Origin: Kalmanozyma brasiliensis GHG001
Taxonomy: Eukaryota > Basidiomycota > Ustilaginomycetes > Ustilaginales
Assembly: GCF_000497045.1 (NCBI RefSeq)
Contig: NW_015961950.1
Span: 248,001 to 312,000 of the forward strand
DNA: 64,000 nt
Reading direction: 5' to 3'
The translations under genes were made by a program, and so were the position numbers. Shown piece by piece: positions 1 through 10,200 of this stretch. The notes beneath the pieces are model-generated. The model made no database searches and was not told where the DNA came from. It was given only the letters and a program-made list of their open reading frames with translations. Numbering within the stretch: the stretch's first letter is position 1; each line of letters starts with the position of its first letter.

Positions 1-2
1 AT

Positions 3-98
3 GACGAGGAGGAAATGGAGGAGGTTGGCCTGCAGCTTGGCCATGGCGGAAGTGCCTTGGGTGACCATGCCGGGTTTGCAGGCGGTGGTGGAAGGTGA
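3..98 (+). CDS. 3' end of an unidentified protein (partial)
   Basis: The third forward frame is open from the window edge to a TGA at 96-98. It encodes about 31 residues, starting with an acidic DEEEMEEVGLQLG stretch and ending in a glycine-rich GFAGGGGR tail. An acidic segment followed by a glycine-rich end is a plausible C-terminus of a plus-strand gene whose body lies left of the window. The piece is too short to assign a family, and it could be a chance open frame. The bases to the left would settle it. Confidence 0.3.
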   Translation, partial: DEEEMEEVGLQLGHGGSALGDHAGFAGGGGR

Positions 99-1244
99 AG
101 AGTCCGCGACGGGCGCAAGAGGCGAACTGCTCCCCGTCGAGGCTTCATCCTTTGTACTTGCGCAAGTCTGGCTCTTGTCCTCGTTTTGAGGAGGTGAAGA
201 GCTCCGTTCCGCGGCTGGTGAGTCTGGCAAGCGTGCCGACCTTGGCGCTTCCGACGGAGGACGATACAGGTCCTCTCGCGGAGGCTGATGTGCGGCTAAC
301 AATGGTGGATTGTAAGGGTGAGATTCGTTGGGCATAGTAGACTTGTGAGGCAAGGCCGCGAGACTTCAGCATTGAGGGGAGGAGAGCCTTGCGACCCAGT
401 TGACAAGAGGCGCCATTATAAGCCTGCCAGGGCGTGCGGAGTGCGGTTGACCTTGTGACGGTGGACTGACAGAGGAAGCATGACTTCGGCACGGGCTACA
501 ATGGAAGCCTGAACGGAAAGGAGGATCCGTCCGAGGCAACCAGTGACGTTTCGAGAGGCCCGGGAGCAACGGCTTCCATTGTTACGTGGTGGGCGCATGC
601 ATGGACAACGAGACCATGTGGGGTTTTGGCTGTTTAAGTTCGAGTTGTTCGACAGCTCAGGGTCCACAAGCTCAAATTCGCGCGGGCAACCGAGGAGAGC
701 ATCGGTTAGGGAGAGATGGCGGGGCAGTTATAAGTGGCTCGCTGGCCCAAAGGCCCAGATCGAGCGCACGCGACCTACTATCGGAGCGACAAAAGGGCAG
801 GGTTCGGGCGGGAACAGAGCAGATCAAGGGGCAGAAGAGGCGGGCGAAGCACAAAAGAGAAGAGAGGTGTAATGCACCTCGTGAAATCTCCAATTTGCTC
901 TCAGAGAAGCTATGGTTGCTACGCGCTACGCTCACCACCGAAAGCGATTGCACTGCGAGCATGAGCGTCCAGGACCATTTCTCGGCTGATGTTACAAGTA
1001 GTGAATGACAGATGCCGAGCAAAACGTTAACATGCTGTGATGGAGACGTCTGCTCAAACTGCGCAGCCTAAGCCAACGTCAGGCACGTCCGAAAAGAGCT
1101 AAGACCGCGCATCTGATAGGCACCGCTTCGCGAACGAGCCCCTGAAACGCAAGCGACGCGTCTCATAGCATTGATGACGAGGGGAGTGGGAGAAGCGTCT
1201 CGCCGGCGTGCGTATCCGAGGAGCCGGATAAGGCTGCAGAGGGA
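99..1244. other. Intergenic or unresolved stretch, no supported gene
   Basis: Several frames of 60-140 codons occur on both strands, but none has a family signature, a convincing start context or a composition like the neighbouring genes. Any of them could be UTR or chance frames. I see no repeat, tRNA or mobile element here. Confidence 0.5.
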
Positions 1245-1741
1245 TCAGCTCTCCATTGTACATCGCGACAATCGCCGTGGAACGAGTCCTTCTCTCCAGG
1301 CATTGTCATCTGGCCGATCTATGAGCTCGCGTGTGTCGAGGAGTCGCGATTCGACAAGGGGGAGCGCTGCCCTGAGCATACTAGAAGTGACTCGCGTGGG
1401 CTGAAGAAGTTCGTGCGCCGTCAGGTAACTAAGCTCGAGGTCGCATTGTTTTGAGTTGCCGTTGACCCTCCCGGCCTCGAGAAGAGCGCGCTTGGATCTA
1501 GCTTGACTTTCGCCAGACCGCTTCGTTGACTAAAGACGTGGTTCGGACTGAGCAGTAGCAGTACCGAAATCGCGAGCACCAGAGCGTGGAGCAGCAGCAA
1601 GAGCCACGCTACGATGCGGTCCTTGCTCTTGATGCCTGAGCTGCTGCGGAAGGCGGCAAGCATGACACAAGAGGGAATGTTCGGAGCTGTGAAGATCTGA
1701 ACAGCGACACGAAGCAGAGAATGGGACGGAGAAGGCGACAT
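1245..1741 (-). CDS. Candidate small gene, possibly split by an intron or broken
   Basis: Two overlapping minus-strand frames look protein-like. One starts with ATG at 1741 and contains a strongly hydrophobic segment of about 25 residues (AWLLLLLHALVLAISVLLLL) after a basic KSKDR patch. The other is open from 1529 down to a TGA at 1245-1247 and encodes about 94 residues, including ELSYLTAHELLQPTRV and PLVESRLLDTRELIDR. The second frame begins just after a CTTTAG, which could be a splice acceptor. A GTAGCG donor 83 bases upstream would join the frames but would remove the hydrophobic segment. Without an intron, the two frames are offset, as expected of a decayed or mis-sequenced small membrane protein. 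I recognise no family. Confidence 0.25.
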
Positions 1742-2325
1742 AAACCCCTCTTATACGTCTCTCGTCTCGACATCCGCTTGCCCTTGCTGTCCCCTGTCCC
1801 TTAGACCTCCCTTTGTTCTGCTCACTAGAGGGGCTCATTGACAGGTCCTGTTCTCCGTTGTTCTGCATTGGCGGTATTGTGGCAATGTCGGCGCGTCGAT
1901 ATCCGTATGAAGTTTCCTTTGTTCCCTCTACGCCACAAATTCGAGCAACACCGTCCCACTCTTGCAGAGATGAGCTCCCCTTTGTCCGTGTCGGCTGTAG
2001 TTCAGACATGTTTGGCGTCAACGCCCCACATGCAGCTACAGAGCCTTCAAGCTTCGCGGATCAGATGTCTCCCTTTGTCTTGATCATAGGAACGTCCCTA
2101 CTGAGCTGACCCCTTTGTCATTCGGCTTCATCCACACGACCATGAAAGGGAGACAAGCCCGTTTATCAACGCGATGTCCAGTTCAGAGCGTGGGGAGAGA
2201 ACCTGAGCTGCACCAACTGATCGATCAAAGAGCACAGTCCTGACCAGACAGTATCGTTTGCTCCTCCCTCCTCGACTTGTGTCTAAGCATCTTCTGCGGG
2301 CATCCTTCTCTGCGCGATCAACAAG
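1742..2325. other. Intergenic, upstream of the orphan membrane protein
   Basis: No gene is supported. In the frame of the gene that follows, codons stay open for 13 codons back to a TAA in GTCTAAGCA, so the annotated ATG is the first one available in this exon. A short 5' exon ending at that CTAAG cannot be excluded. Confidence 0.5.
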
Positions 2326-3999
2326 ATGAGCACGACGATACCCAACAGCACCATCAGCGCATCGCTGGCCAGCGCGTCCATCAGCCCTGGGAACATGACC
2401 ACAAGCAACGTCTCTGCCAACGCTGGGCCGCAGATGAATTCGACGTTGACCGGTGCTCCTGCTCCTCCCTCAAATGGCATTCAAGACTCGATGGTGACGC
2501 TGCTCACTTTTGGCCCGCTATCCTCCTGCATCGAGCTGCCAGACCTATCCGGCATCACTTCACCGCTCAAACCCAACCTGTCTGAAGCTGTTCGGGCCCA
2601 AGTCTTGCACGACTGGCTCGTGTCCTTGCCGACAAAGCCTTCGTGCACGTCCTTCTCGTGGACCTTTCGACCGGACTATTTTCTCCATCTCGATGCGATG
2701 ACGACTTTTCAAGCCGAGCTCGAGCAGCTCTTTCCGTCCGTTAGCAACTCAACCGCAGCATCGACATCCACGCAAACCAACAGCACCTTCTTCAGCAACA
2801 TCGCCGATACCAGCGCGCCAGCGGCGACACCGACCGGCACACCGTTGCCCGAGACGCTGCCGCTCTGGATCGGAATCACCATCGCTTGCACCACATTGGT
2901 GCATCTTCTCGCGCTCATCCTGCACGTCTGCTCCGAGCTTGACAGTCTATTCCCTTCCTTTGCTGAGAAGCTCGAAGCCAAGCCCGAGGAGGAGACGTTA
3001 CCGAGTCACGCGGTGAACGAAAGCTTGACCACGCTCGTCGAAGCCAAACCCGACGTCAGCACCGACGAAAAGCCGTCCGATCCACCACAGTACACCGCTC
3101 CAACATCGGACACCGTCAAGCCTGCCCCGGAGAAAAGCAACCCGATGCATGGCGGGCTGCAGGAGACACCAAGCTTGATCCGCATTTCCCGCCAGGCCAA
3201 AAGGCTGGTGGTGCCGCTGCTGCTCGTTTCGGCACTGATGCTGATCGGTGTGGCTGTGGTGCTCAACGCCAAGTTTGCGGTTGGGCCTGTAGCAGGATTC
3301 TCGAGCTCAGATGGCAGCACAGGGGTTCTCACATCGAGTCCCGGGGCGACTTCGAGCGTCAGTGCTGCTGTGCCTGTCTCGAGTGTCAGTACGGCTTCAA
3401 CTGTCACAACGAGCGATGTGATCAACTCTACGAGGGCCAATAGCGACGGTGCCCGTGACTCTAGGCCTGCTGCCAGCAACGATGTTGCGGCGCCTACTCC
3501 CGCAGCAGACGCTGTCACAAAAAGCCCAGCACCACCCATCGACATGCCCTCGCCGACGGCTAGCATGGTACGCATCGTCAAGCGACAAACAAACTTCTTC
3601 CCCGCCCCTTCTTCTTCGGACTCACCCGTGCCACCTGCTCCTACACCCGTCTCCTCCCCTGCTGCTCCTTCTGAAGCTGCACCCTCGAGCTCACTTCCCA
3701 ACGCATCGCTCTTTCCCACCACTCTGCCCTCCACTTCCCCTTCACCCACACCCACTGCACTCTCAAGCACCACCTCTCCTCGACAGAGCACCGAAAGCAG
3801 TGGAACCCCAACTCCCGCACCCGCACCGGCGGCGCGCTTCGTGCTCCAGCGTGGAGATTCGACCCACCGCCTCTGGTGGATCGTCATGCTGGATCTCCTG
3901 CTGTGGTTTGTCCAGCGTCGTCGCACGCGCACGCAGACCGCAATGGACAAAGCGAGGAAGGTCGTGTTGAAGCAGCTCGGCGGTCGGCATGTTGGATAG
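2326..3999 (+). CDS. Ser/Thr-rich multi-pass membrane protein, unknown function
   Basis: This is a single-exon frame of 557 residues that I do not recognise. The N-terminal ~175 residues are rich in Ser, Thr and Asn with many potential N-glycosylation sites (NST, NMT, NVS, NSS types), and include two cysteines in short conserved-looking contexts. Three hydrophobic helices can be seen: residues ~178-200 (LPLWIGITIACTTLVHLLAL), ~294-316 (LVVPLLLVSALMLIGVAVVL) and ~515-530 near the C-terminus, the last followed by a basic RRRTRTQ patch. Between the first two lies an acidic, Pro-rich loop. Between the second and third is a ~200-residue Ser/Thr/Pro-rich region that also holds a KRQTNFF sequence resembling a Kex2-type dibasic site. 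The architecture suggests a plasma-membrane or cell-wall-facing protein, but that is inference. No obvious N-terminal signal peptide is present. Confidence 0.75.
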   Translation: MSTTIPNSTISASLASASISPGNMTTSNVSANAGPQMNSTLTGAPAPPSNGIQDSMVTLLTFGPLSSCIELPDLSGITSPLKPNLSEAVRAQVLHDWLVSLPTKPSCTSFSWTFRPDYFLHLDAMTTFQAELEQLFPSVSNSTAASTSTQTNSTFFSNIADTSAPAATPTGTPLPETLPLWIGITIACTTLVHLLALILHVCSELDSLFPSFAEKLEAKPEEETLPSHAVNESLTTLVEAKPDVSTDEKPSDPPQYTAPTSDTVKPAPEKSNPMHGGLQETPSLIRISRQAKRLVVPLLLVSALMLIGVAVVLNAKFAVGPVAGFSSSDGSTGVLTSSPGATSSVSAAVPVSSVSTASTVTTSDVINSTRANSDGARDSRPAASNDVAAPTPAADAVTKSPAPPIDMPSPTASMVRIVKRQTNFFPAPSSSDSPVPPAPTPVSSPAAPSEAAPSSSLPNASLFPTTLPSTSPSPTPTALSSTTSPRQSTESSGTPTPAPAPAARFVLQRGDSTHRLWWIVMLDLLLWFVQRRRTRTQTAMDKARKVVLKQLGGRHVG

Positions 4000-4302
4000 G
4001 TTCTGAGCTGGAATTGTGATCTTTCTTTAATTCGATACGAATCTTTGCTTCAGTGTGGGGGAGGGACCGCTCAACGGTGAGATCAGGGCGACATTCCGTG
4101 TGTTCATATTCGTTGCATTTGCTGTTTTGAGACGTTGCATACATGCACCTTGTCGATGTGATGCGAGACAGCAAGGCGCCGCCAAGATTCGCACCAATGT
4201 TGCCATCAACTTCGTAATGCTGATTGCATCCAAAGCACGTCATCTGCCAAAAGCTCCTTGGTGCAACGCTGCAAGTCCTTCGCCTCCCGCTTGAGCTGCA
4301 CA
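4000..4302. other. Convergent intergenic region
   Basis: Tail-to-tail spacer between the plus-strand membrane protein and minus-strand ERD2, presumably both 3' UTRs. A CTTTCTTTAATTC stretch near 4020 is locally T-rich. Nothing else is supported. Confidence 0.6.
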
Positions 4303-5109
4303 TCATGCAGGCAGCTCGAACTTTTCGCCCTTCATCACTTTTGTAAAATACACTATTGGCAGCAATGCGGGACAAAGGTGTCAGTAGACGTGCTTCCTGG
4401 GTTGCACATCTGCCGGGCAAAGTATGACGAGGTCTGCGAGACGTACCATAGAAGAAGTCGAGGTAGAGACCGGTCTGTACGAGACCCGAGAGGATCGAGA
4501 TGGGGTCGATCTCGTTGTGTGCGATGTACCTGTTTTGAGCCAAGAGCCCGATTCTGGTCAGTACTGCTTCTCTTGCGCTGTGGTATCTGTGATGCTGGGC
4601 GCTTACCTGTAGAGCCAATTCGGGATGTACAACGCCCTATACGCTCCAAGCGCAAAGATGTAATGTGTCGTGATCGCCTCTGCCTCTCCGGTCCTCTGCA
4701 ACATGAACAGCTGGGGCAAGATCGCCACTGCCTCCAAATAGATGCTGAACGTCCAGAGGATCTCCATGAAGTCGAAGTGATAGTGGAACAGCAACGCAAG
4801 CACGAAGCTAGGACCCATCAGATACTCCAACTTGATCGTGTCGATCGCAGGATCGTGCGTCGGTCTGAACTTGATCTTCATCAGATACAGCACATAAACG
4901 CTAGACCCGATGAAGAAGACCTTCATGAGGAATCGATAGAGCGAGTTTTCCTTGAACAGATCGAGATAGCGCGTGACAAAGACGACCGTGTAGAGCAGCT
5001 GCGTCTTGAACGAAATGCCGCGACATGATTTCGAGAGCTGGATCTTGTGCAGCAGAATGAAGATCGAGGCGAGATGGGCAAAGTCACCCGCCAAACGAAA
5101 GATGTTCAT
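4303..5109 (-). CDS. ERD2: K/HDEL ER-retention receptor Erd2
   Basis: Seven-helix receptor that binds HDEL/KDEL tails of escaped ER residents in the Golgi and returns them in COPI vesicles. The gene has three exons: 4607-5109, 4447-4529 and 4303-4352, joined by GT-AG introns of 77 and 94 bases, giving 211 residues, the usual family length. The start gives the canonical MNIFRLAGDFAHLASIF. Further family landmarks are SCRGISFKTQLLY, TRYLDLF, the FHYHFDFMEILWTFSIYLEA segment, ALGAYRALYIPNW, and, after the introns, DPISILSGLVQTGLYLDFFY ending KGEKFELPA with lysines typical of COPI-recycled receptors. The last exon codes for only 16 residues, so it is easily missed. A TATATAT run at 5386-5392 lies upstream, rather far for a core promoter. 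Confidence 0.96.
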
Positions 5110-5556
5110 CGTGGGAAACCGAAGAGTGCCGCGATCGAGATAGAGGTAGATGGTTGATGGTGTGGGTGTGGCTTGGAAGGTTTGAGAGTTGGTGTCGCGT
5201 TCCGAGAGTGATGTGCTGGACTGTGCCCCACGCCGACTTCGAAGATCTGCCAAATCGCACGAAAGAAGGCGCGTGAGTTGGCAGCAGCAGCAAGCTGCAC
5301 GCCAAATCTCGAAATTCCCGACCTGCAGGTCACACACGGCAAGCTGCATCTCGCCCCGTCGACAGCATGGCCGAGATCGGGTAGGTATATATCGTATCGG
5401 CCAGATCTCCCCTTCCACCTTGCCTTCGCCTTCTTCAGAGCGACTCTCGGTGTGCATACGTCCTTCCCACTCACAGCGTAGCCCCAGAAGCGGACTGACC
5501 ACAGCATACACATCATTGAAATTGTACTAGTGAGCTGGATTGACAGTCACGACGCT
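5110..5556. other. ERD2 promoter / lipid kinase 3' flank
   Basis: Spacer between two minus-strand genes. It holds the TATATAT run at 5386-5392, about 280 bases before the ERD2 start. No other element is supported. Confidence 0.5.
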
Positions 5557-6906
5557 CTAGCGCCATACAAGCGGCGTCTTGAGTCCTCGTTTGAGGGCCG
5601 GTAGCTTCAGACCCTCCTCCCATCTCATCACCGTGGACTGACCAGGCGAGGAGATGAAGCCGTCGGTACACGCCAGCTTGCACTTCTTCGCGCCTTCCTC
5701 GTCCAGTCCTTCGACATCCGGCAGGAAGCCGAACCCTTGACAGCGAAAGTACTCGACCATCGGTTCATCTTCCGCCTCCGAGTAAGTAAGATCGATGTGC
5801 TTGCCGCCGTTGTACATGCCGGCGGTGATCTCGCCCAGTCGAGTGGTGGCGAAATGGACACCTGCTGTCTTTTCATCGCCCTGATCCCTCGAGATTGTTG
5901 GATCCCTGAGTGGGCGTATCGCGACGACGTCGATCGATGATGACGGCAGGCGATCCGAGTGGGAGAATGCGGAAGAGAGAGGAGCCGGGATGAACGCAGA
6001 CTCCAATCGATCCGTCACCATGGCGTTGAGGTACAGGAAAGGACCAGCCAGCGTCGACCCAGATTCAGGCACGGGCTCGAACTTCCGAGTCCTTGTCGAG
6101 TATCGCAAAACGGCACCGCCGCCCGTCTGAGATGATCCTGGTGCGAGAGCGACAGAACCGTGCGTCCACCGAGTCGCGTTCATCTGAGCAGCAGCTTTGA
6201 ACCGTTCAATCCCCTTGTGCTTCGTTCGCATCTCCGGCGTATCTGCATCGTGCAAGATGGCGGCATGCAGAGCGTGTGATGTGACCAGATGGCTGATCGA
6301 TGACTTTTTCGTCTCGGGGAAGAAGTTGAGCATCATCGGCAGCGGCACTAGTTGCTCCTCTGCATCAGCTGCTTTCGAGGGGAGCGACGAGGCGAGCAAG
6401 CGAATACTCTTGAGCATCACTTCAAGCACCTCTGCATTCAGTTCATGGACAGTTTCGGCTGCGGCCACTTGCTGCTGGACCTCTTGCGTCCACGCGCCCG
6501 GATACATTGCCGAGTAGAGGGCGTTGGCCGTGCCGCCAGGTACAATCGCCAGTCTGAAGCCTAACGATTCCTTCTTGCGTTTCCTTCTCGGGTCGACGTC
6601 CTGTCCATCTTGCTGCAAGAAGATGCCGTTGAGAAGCTCGTGCGTTGTACCGTCACCTCCAATCACGACGATGTCTACCTCGGGCTCCACGCCATCGCCC
6701 GAAACAGGAGCCAGATAGTCGCGAGCGATCTCGTCGCCGATCCTGATCCCGTCACCTTCGCTCTCCGTCTGCCGTATTCGGACATTGCTTGCGTCCGAAG
6801 AGCCGAGAGCTGAGATGAGAAGAGGCTTGACGTGCTCTTCTGCTAAAGCGAGGCCGAGCTTGGAACCCGACGCCGGATTGACTACGATCTCGATTGGTCT
6901 TGTCAT
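5557..6906 (-). CDS. DAGK-fold lipid kinase, sphingoid/diacylglycerol kinase-like
   Basis: A single-exon protein of 449 residues with the diacylglycerol/sphingosine kinase catalytic fold. It would phosphorylate a lipid hydroxyl with ATP. Visible motifs: NPASGSK at residues 10-16, the nucleotide-binding GGDGTTHE at 83-90, and PGGTANA at 123-129 (usually PGGSGNA or PGGTGNA). The C-terminal half carries DVVAIRPL and YFRCQGFGFLP strands typical of the second domain, and a late CTDGF where sphingosine kinases have DGE. There is no N-terminal extension or membrane segment, so the enzyme is probably soluble or peripheral. At 449 residues it is shorter than Lcb4-type kinases. Alternatives are a ceramide-kinase-like or YegS-like member, so the substrate is open. 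Confidence 0.85.
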   Translation of the reverse strand: MTRPIEIVVNPASGSKLGLALAEEHVKPLLISALGSSDASNVRIRQTESEGDGIRIGDEIARDYLAPVSGDGVEPEVDIVVIGGDGTTHELLNGIFLQQDGQDVDPRRKRKKESLGFRLAIVPGGTANALYSAMYPGAWTQEVQQQVAAAETVHELNAEVLEVMLKSIRLLASSLPSKAADAEEQLVPLPMMLNFFPETKKSSISHLVTSHALHAAILHDADTPEMRTKHKGIERFKAAAQMNATRWTHGSVALAPGSSQTGGGAVLRYSTRTRKFEPVPESGSTLAGPFLYLNAMVTDRLESAFIPAPLSSAFSHSDRLPSSSIDVVAIRPLRDPTISRDQGDEKTAGVHFATTRLGEITAGMYNGGKHIDLTYSEAEDEPMVEYFRCQGFGFLPDVEGLDEEGAKKCKLACTDGFISSPGQSTVMRWEEGLKLPALKRGLKTPLVWR

Positions 6907-7229
6907 GACGTGAAATGCGAAAGCCTCGGCGGGAGCGAGGTCGGTGTTGTGGCGGTGTCTGCTGAGCTGCTCTGCGTGAAAGCAGAGGACTGTGGTCGGT
7001 GAGAGAAAGCGAGCTGCGCAGTACGGGATTTGGTGGCGTGATGCGAACGGTGGGGACCCTCTTCAATTTAAGGTTTTCAAGGGTCCAACTGGCTCGTGCG
7101 TCAAGGCTCAGGACTGCCTCCCAACTCAGCACTTCTTCTGACTCTATATCACAGATCGAGGATAAGGTTGACTGATTTCTTGGACTGCTACAAGAACAAA
7201 TACATTGGAAACTCCCTCTCACCTTCACC
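6907..7229. other. Lipid kinase promoter / SMC3 3' flank
   Basis: Spacer between two minus-strand genes. It contains the AATTTAAGGTTTTCAAG element described separately. No gene is supported. Confidence 0.5.
7065..7081. promoter_or_regulatory. Shared upstream element, copy 1
   Basis: AATTTAAGGTTTTCAAG lies 159 bases before the lipid kinase start (minus strand). A near-identical sequence, one T shorter, lies 104 bases before the MTO1 start. The match is seen directly; a regulatory role is inference. Confidence 0.35.
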
Positions 7230-10200
7230 TCAACGCGCAGGCTCCGTGGTCGCAGCAGCCTCGACAAACTCGTACGCCTCGTCCCTGGTGATGCTCCTAA
7301 TGCTGCTGACCTTGTTGGCATCGAAGAGCACACCGTAGTGCTTCCTCGCCACCTGCACCATCTCCGGTCGGAACGTGGTGGTGATGAACTGCGCGTTCTC
7401 CGCCAGCTCGCGGATCATGTTGGCGACCGCCGTCCTGTAGAGCGCGTCGAGGTTGGCATCGATCTCGTCGAAAAGGTAGAAGGGCGCGGGGTCGCACTTC
7501 TGGATGGCAAACACGGTCGCCAGGGCCACCAGCGACTTTTGACCACCAGAGAGCTGCTGGATGCGAAGACCTTCATCGTGTTTCGAGTTGAACGAGACCT
7601 TGATCGAGACACCCGTGTAGTTCTCGACCGGTCCAGCCTCCTCTTCCGAGTCATCGCCTGCTGCGGCTGCACCCGCTCCAACAATGTCGGCACGTCGTTG
7701 CATGATCAACCTTCCCCTTCCGGCAGGTACAAGCTTCTCGAAGACCTCCTCAAAGTACTTGCTCACCTGCTTGAAGGTGCGCTCAATCGCCTCGTCCTTC
7801 CTCTGATCCAACACGTCGATCAGCTCCTGAATGCTCTCTGCGCTCTGCTCGAGCTCTCCCCTTCGCTCCAGCAGCTGATCGCGCTGCTTGGTGAACGAGT
7901 TGTACTGCTCAACAGCCTTCTTGTTGACGTGCGAGAACTTCTTGAGACTCTCGTTGACCTTGTGCAGATTCTTGAGCAACTTGTCTGCGTTGGTGTTGAT
8001 GTACTTCTCGAACGCCTCTTCGGGCAACACGCCGAGATCGCGGATGAGCTGGTTGCACCTGTCGCGCTGGTCCAGCAGACGCGAACGCTTCGAGAGGTAT
8101 CGCTCGACGTTCTTCTGCTGGCGTGCGATGCTGCGCGCGTCTTCGGCCTGGTCGGCCTTGGTCTTGTCGTGCTTGGCCTGCGTGTCTTGCTGCGATTGCA
8201 GAAGACGATCGAGCTCCTTTTCGATCGCCTTGATGCGCTTCTCGCGGTCGGCGATGCGACGGCGAAGCGTCTCGATCTCACGCTTGCGCGCGGACACGTC
8301 CTGGACACCGGAGGCGGTAGCTGCGTCGTCACCACCGAGCGACTCGCCAAGCGCCTCGAGCTGCGATCCGATCTCTTCTTGGCGTCGACGCAAGTTCTCG
8401 AAGAGATCGATCTCGAGAATGGAGCGGCGCTTGGAGAGCTCCGCGAGGGAGTTGGATTTGTCGGCCCATTCACGCTTTTGCTGGTCCTCCTGCGCATGGA
8501 GCGTATCGAGCTGTGCGGCTTCTTGCGGGGTGAGGCCTTGTGACATCGGCGTGCGCAGTTCCTCTTCGAGACCCGCTCGCTGGGTCTGTGTTGCCTTGAG
8601 CTCGAGCTTCTGGTCGGCTTCACGCCTCTCGATACTCTGTAGTCGTTGCGCGAGATCCTCGACCTCGGTACGTGCGCGCTGGAGCTGGTCCATGAGCGGC
8701 CCACGCGAGTTTCTGGCTTCGTCCCGGCGATGCTGCAAGGTGTACATCTCGCCCATCAACGCCGTGACCTCCTGCTCGATCTCGGCGATACGGCGCTGCA
8801 CTTCTGTCTGCTTGGCCGAGTCCTGCTCGCTCTGCGTCTTCCACTTGCGCACGTCAATGACCGCGTCGAGACGACTGCGCCTCGGATCCTGGTAACCACC
8901 GGAAAGCGCACCCTTGCGTTCGACCTTGTCACCATCGAGGGTGACAGCGTTGACTCCGTGGCTGCGCACGTAAGCAGCGGCGATCTCGAGATTCTGGCAG
9001 ACAATGCTGCGGCCAAAGATCTGCTGGAATGCAGGTGTATACGCCTTGTCGAACTGAAGCTTCTTGATCAGGGGAATGGCATCCTGCGTGGCTGGGAAGT
9101 CGATTTCCTTAGGATGAAGGCGATTGAGCGGCATGAAAGTGACACGGCCCCGTTTCTCGCGAGTCATGACTTCGAGCAGCTTGGCCGCCGTGTCGTCCGT
9201 GTCGACGACGACGTGGAAGAGCGAGGTACCGGCGACCGACTCGACTGCGGTCTTGTATTTGTCATCGACGGTGAAGAGCTGATAGATAGGTCCCTTTACG
9301 TTGTCCTCCAGGCCGAGCTGATCCGCGATCTTTTCGACGGCGAGCAAACCCTGGACGGTGTTCTTGTCCATCATGCCGACGAGCTTGCGCTGTGCATTCG
9401 AGAGCTCGTTTCCTGCGTAGGCGAGGGAGGACCGAAGCGACTCTTCCTCCTTCCAGAGGTCCTTGCGTGTCTCTGTGAGCTCGTCTCGACGGTCTCGCTT
9501 GGCTGCGTACTCGATAGCCAGTTGCTGAACGGTGTCCTTTCGGCTCTCGAGGCTGGCTTCGGTCTCTTCCATGCTGCGAAGCGTGGCGTTTCTTCGCTCC
9601 GAGACACTGGCACGCTCACGACCAGTCTCTTCGATACGTGTCTGCTGTGACTGGATGAACTGGTCCAGGCCTCCGATCTGAGAACGCAGGTATTCGTCAC
9701 GCTCGCGTTGGGTGCGGAATTGAGCCGAGCGACCCTGCTTGGAGTACAGCGCTGAAACGCGAGCCTTGGTCTCTTCGAGTCTTGCACGGAGCTGCTCGGC
9801 TTCGGTCTGGATAGCCTCGAGGTTGGGTCGCAGCTGTTCGAGCTGCGCCTGCTTTTGCTGGATCTCGGCACGGATGCGGGTCAATTCGGCTTCGAGCGCA
9901 CCTCGTCGATCGGCTCGCTTCTCTCCGACCTCTTCGAGCTCTTCGACGAGCGACTCGATCTGGGCCAGATGCTTTGCAACCTCTCGCCTTTCCTGCTCGA
10001 GCTGATTCCGCTCGAGATTGCGCTGCTCGACCGTTTGGTTGGTGGCTGCGATCTCTGCCTCGAGGCGAGCGAGCAGCTTTTCGCGATCGTTGAACTCGGT
10101 CCTACGTTCGTTGGAGGCGTCGACGTCGCGTCGTCGCTCGTCTTCGAGCTTTTCGAGCAGCTCGGCGCATTCGGTGAGCTCACGTTGGTGAAGGCTGTAC

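Noticed and set aside
2283..2480. Strongly hydrophobic 65-codon minus-strand frame
   Set aside because: It overlaps the start of the orphan gene in antisense. Ser/Thr/Asn codons read backwards give Leu/Val/Ala, which explains the hydrophobicity.
3006..3950. 314-codon minus-strand frame rich in Gly, Ala, Val, Glu
   Set aside because: Shadow of the Ser/Thr/Pro-rich part of the orphan membrane protein; low complexity with no domain.
7338..8543. 401-codon plus-strand frame
   Set aside because: It is antisense to SMC3. GC-rich, biased codons of SMC3 leave the opposite strand open; the Leu/Val/Arg-heavy product has no family features.
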